A DNA stretch of 7,183 bases from NCBI GenBank assembly GCA_025453855.1, contig JALOPO010000153.1, positions 1-7,183 of the forward strand, read 5' to 3'. Every line of letters starts with the position of its first letter. The first letter of the stretch is position 1. Below the pieces are notes generated by a model. It did no database searches. It was not told the DNA's origin and saw nothing but the letters and a program-made list of their open reading frames with translations. The position numbers and the translations under genes were made by a program. The stretch is from Gemmatimonadaceae bacterium (GTDB lineage Bacteria; Gemmatimonadota; Gemmatimonadetes; Gemmatimonadales; Gemmatimonadaceae). Below, one piece after another: positions 5,792 through 7,183 of this stretch.

Positions 5792-6933
5792 GTGCGCTTC
5801 CGCCCCTACGTCGCCGCCGCCGCTTTCGGTGTCGCCGCCGCCCCGCTCGCCGCCCAGTCCGACTGGCGCCCGATCGGCTCCGTCAACGAGGCGAATCCGA
5901 ACATCGTCGCCCCGCAGGACCCGAACCTCCCGCAGTACCGCGTCGGCGCGGGCGACACGCGCTTCGATGGTGTGGTGCGGATCATCATGAACCGGACCGA
6001 CGGCACCTTCGTCTGCTCGGGCTCGCTGCTGAGCGGGTCGGGCGGCACCGGGATCCTGTCGGCCGCGCACTGCTTCACCAACGGCGCCGGCCAGAACATC
6101 ACCACCTCGACCACCATCGAGGTGCGCAGCGCCCAGACCGGCGCCCTGCTGCAGTCGGTGACCGCCGCCGGCAGCGCGATCACGATCAAGTCCGGCTACA
6201 CCGGTGCCGTGGTCGACCAGCGCGACGTGGCCTTCATCCGCCTCCCCAGCGCCCTCACCACCGCCGGCAGCGGCTACCAGATCTTCTCCGGCGGCAACAT
6301 CACCGGCCAGACGATCAACCTCGCGGGCTACGGCGCGACGGGGAACGGCATCACCGGCGCCAACACCGGCGCGCAGACGTGGATGCGCTGGGGCCAGAAC
6401 CGCTTCGACACGAGCTGCCTGAACGGCAACACCAACGTCGGCAACTGCGCGACGGCCGCCTCCGGCCAGACGAACACCTTCGGCGGCGTCCTAACACCTT
6501 CGGCGGCGTCCTCATCGGCGACTTCGACGATCCGACGGGCCAGTTCAACAACAACACGTCGCTCACCTGCTTCCGCTTCCAGGTCTGCGAGACCGGCGTG
6601 CAGGGCATCCCGGGTGAGGTCAACATCGGCGGTGGCGACTCCGGCAGCGCCGCCTTCCTCGCCGGCAACCAGACGATCCTCGGCGTCGCCTCGTTCGGCT
6701 CGCGCCGTGTCGACGTCTCGCCGATCCCGCCCTTCGGCGCCTTCGGCACGGCCTTCGGCTACGCCTGCGTCGCGAACATCGCGGGCAACGCCGTCTGCGC
6801 CGAGAACTTCAACTTCGTCAACAACCTCCTCACGCCGACCAACGTGATCCCGGAGCCGAGCACGTACGCGCTCATGGCCACTGGGCTCGTCGGCCTCGCG
6901 GGCTTCGCCCGCCGCCGCAACAAGAAGGCCTGA
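5792..6933 (+). pseudogene. Secreted S1 (trypsin-like) serine protease with PEP-CTERM signal, frameshifted
   Basis: With the frame repaired this is a 373-residue exported protease. A signal peptide (residues 1 to about 21, ending PLAAQ) is followed by a chymotrypsin-fold domain. Its catalytic His is in SAAHC (H93), Asp in QRDVAFIRL (D145) and Ser in GGDSGS (S277). C75 and C94 match the disulfide next to the catalytic His in this family, and eight cysteines in all follow the signal peptide. The C-terminus is a textbook PEP-CTERM sorting signal: VIPEPSTYALMA, a hydrophobic stretch, then ARRRNKK. Such signals direct processing by an exosortase at the cell envelope. In this sequence a 20-bp tandem duplication after residue 228 shifts the frame: translation from the GTG would lose S277 and the sorting signal and run out of frame to a TGA at 6845-6847. 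The second half stays open and well conserved in the other frame to 6933, so the lesion is recent, reversible or an assembly error. Family and lesion are seen directly; substrate is unknown. Confidence 0.9.
6473..6512 (+). repeat. Perfect 20-bp tandem duplication inside the protease gene
   Basis: AACACCTTCGGCGGCGTCCT occurs at 6473-6492 and again, identically and without a gap, at 6493-6512. Each copy encodes NTFGGVL in its own frame. In the first copy NTFGGVL continues the N-terminal protease frame; in the second it begins the frame that leads to IGDFDD, the GDSGS motif and the PEP-CTERM tail. Because 20 is not a multiple of three, the extra copy causes the frameshift. Confidence 0.97.
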
Positions 6934-6951
6934 GCCTTCCGCTGCGGTCAC

Positions 6952-6990
6952 GCACGGGGCCGGTCGCGCATCGCGCGGCCGGCCCCGTGC
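6952..6990 (+). terminator. Strong GC hairpin after the protease gene
   Basis: GCACGGGGCCGG (6952-6963) pairs perfectly with CCGGCCCCGTGC (6979-6990). One G-U pair and five further GC pairs extend the stem to 18 bp around a 3-nt loop (ATC). It starts 18 nt after the stop codon. A real U-run is missing (CGTTACG follows), so it is either a GC-type intrinsic terminator or a 3' stabilising structure. Being symmetric, it could also block transcription from the convergent gene on the right. Confidence 0.7.
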
Positions 6991-7112
6991 CGTTACGCCC
7001 CGGAGCGTGCACCTGCACGGCAACCCCCGCAGCCATTGATGCAGAGGGGCAGGGCGACGCCGAGCACCAGGTGGTCCACCGTGTCCGCCGTGATGCCAGC
7101 TGTCCGACGTCG

Positions 7113-7135
7113 CGGCGCCAGCGCCGGCGGCGCCG
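7113..7135 (-). terminator. Hairpin beyond the convergent gene, possible terminator
   Basis: CGGCGCC (7113-7119) and GGCGCCG (7129-7135) form a perfect 7-bp stem with a 9-nt loop, directly after the stop codon of the minus-strand gene at the right edge. No T-run follows on that strand. In such GC-rich DNA a short stem of this kind can arise by chance. The remaining stretch 6991-7112 shows only a small near-palindrome, CGTGCA-CC-TGCACG at 7006-7019, and no gene. Confidence 0.3.
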
Positions 7136-7183
7136 TCAGCGCAGCACGAGCTTCGCGATCGTCTGGAGCTGCATGTTCGACGT
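7136..7183 (-). CDS. 3' end of a convergent gene (partial)
   Basis: Reading in from the right edge on the minus strand gives 15 codons, TSNMQLQTIAKLVLR, followed by TGA at 7138-7136. The frame is open to the edge. The alternating polar and nonpolar residues could be a final beta strand, as in an outer-membrane barrel, but 15 residues are far too few to name a family. Convergence with the protease gene and the adjacent hairpin fit a genuine gene end. It could equally be a chance open stretch. Confidence 0.35.
   Translation of the reverse strand, partial: TSNMQLQTIAKLVLR

Noticed and set aside
6473..6512. Programmed ribosomal frameshifting to explain the split protease
   Set aside because: There is no slippery heptamer or stimulating pseudoknot at the shift; the exact tandem duplication explains the frame change completely.
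6328..7023. Long minus-strand open frame opposite the protease gene
   Set aside because: It is antisense to the conserved protease motifs and crosses the hairpin at 6952-6990; its translation has no recognisable feature.
1..7183. Search for CRISPR arrays, tRNA or rRNA genes, insertion sequences and defence genes
   Set aside because: No regularly spaced identical repeats, no cloverleaf or rRNA-like segment, and no transposase, integrase or known defence motif was found on either strand.

Overview
The window looks like a piece of a very GC-rich bacterial chromosome. A Gemmatimonadota (Gemmatimonadetes) origin is my best guess. The reasons are the MoxR/DUF58/DUF4129/DUF4350 gene set, a secreted serine protease with a PEP-CTERM tail, strong G/C codon bias and GTG starts, and an intergenic region built of degenerate CCTGC(N)GT-type decamers. 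The phylum assignment is inference; no rRNA or other marker is present.

Layout. Positions 1-292 hold no convincing gene, only low-complexity repeats: two four-unit decamer arrays in inverted orientation (25-64 and 202-241) around a 137-bp spacer. Positions 293-5450 are a compact five-gene operon on the minus strand, transcribed leftwards: a multi-pass membrane protein (4554-5450), a DUF4129 membrane protein (3892-4548), a DUF4350 membrane protein (2642-3895), a MoxR AAA+ ATPase (1636-2595) and a DUF58 protein (293-1639). Two junctions are 4-base stop/start overlaps (ATGA, GTGA) and one is a 5-nt gap, so translation is probably coupled. Together they look like an envelope-associated MoxR chaperone system: a cytoplasmic ATPase plus four membrane-anchored partners. 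The client is unknown.

Positions 5451-5791 are a divergent intergenic region. It contains a nested inverted repeat (5623-5690) and a -24/-12 (sigma-54-like) promoter candidate (5706-5721). On the plus strand from 5792 lies a trypsin-like S1 protease with a signal peptide and a C-terminal PEP-CTERM sorting signal. As it stands the gene is broken: a perfect 20-bp tandem duplication (6473-6512) shifts the frame before the catalytic serine, and deleting one copy restores a 373-residue protein. A strong GC hairpin follows the stop codon (6952-6990). The right edge holds the last 15 codons of a convergent minus-strand gene (7136-7183), with a small hairpin just beyond its stop.

The best candidates for a second look are the 20-bp duplication (phase variation, recent pseudogenisation or assembly artefact), the inverted-repeat plus sigma-54-like arrangement upstream of the protease, and the inverted decamer arrays at the left end. 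I found no defence system, CRISPR array, tRNA, rRNA or insertion sequence.
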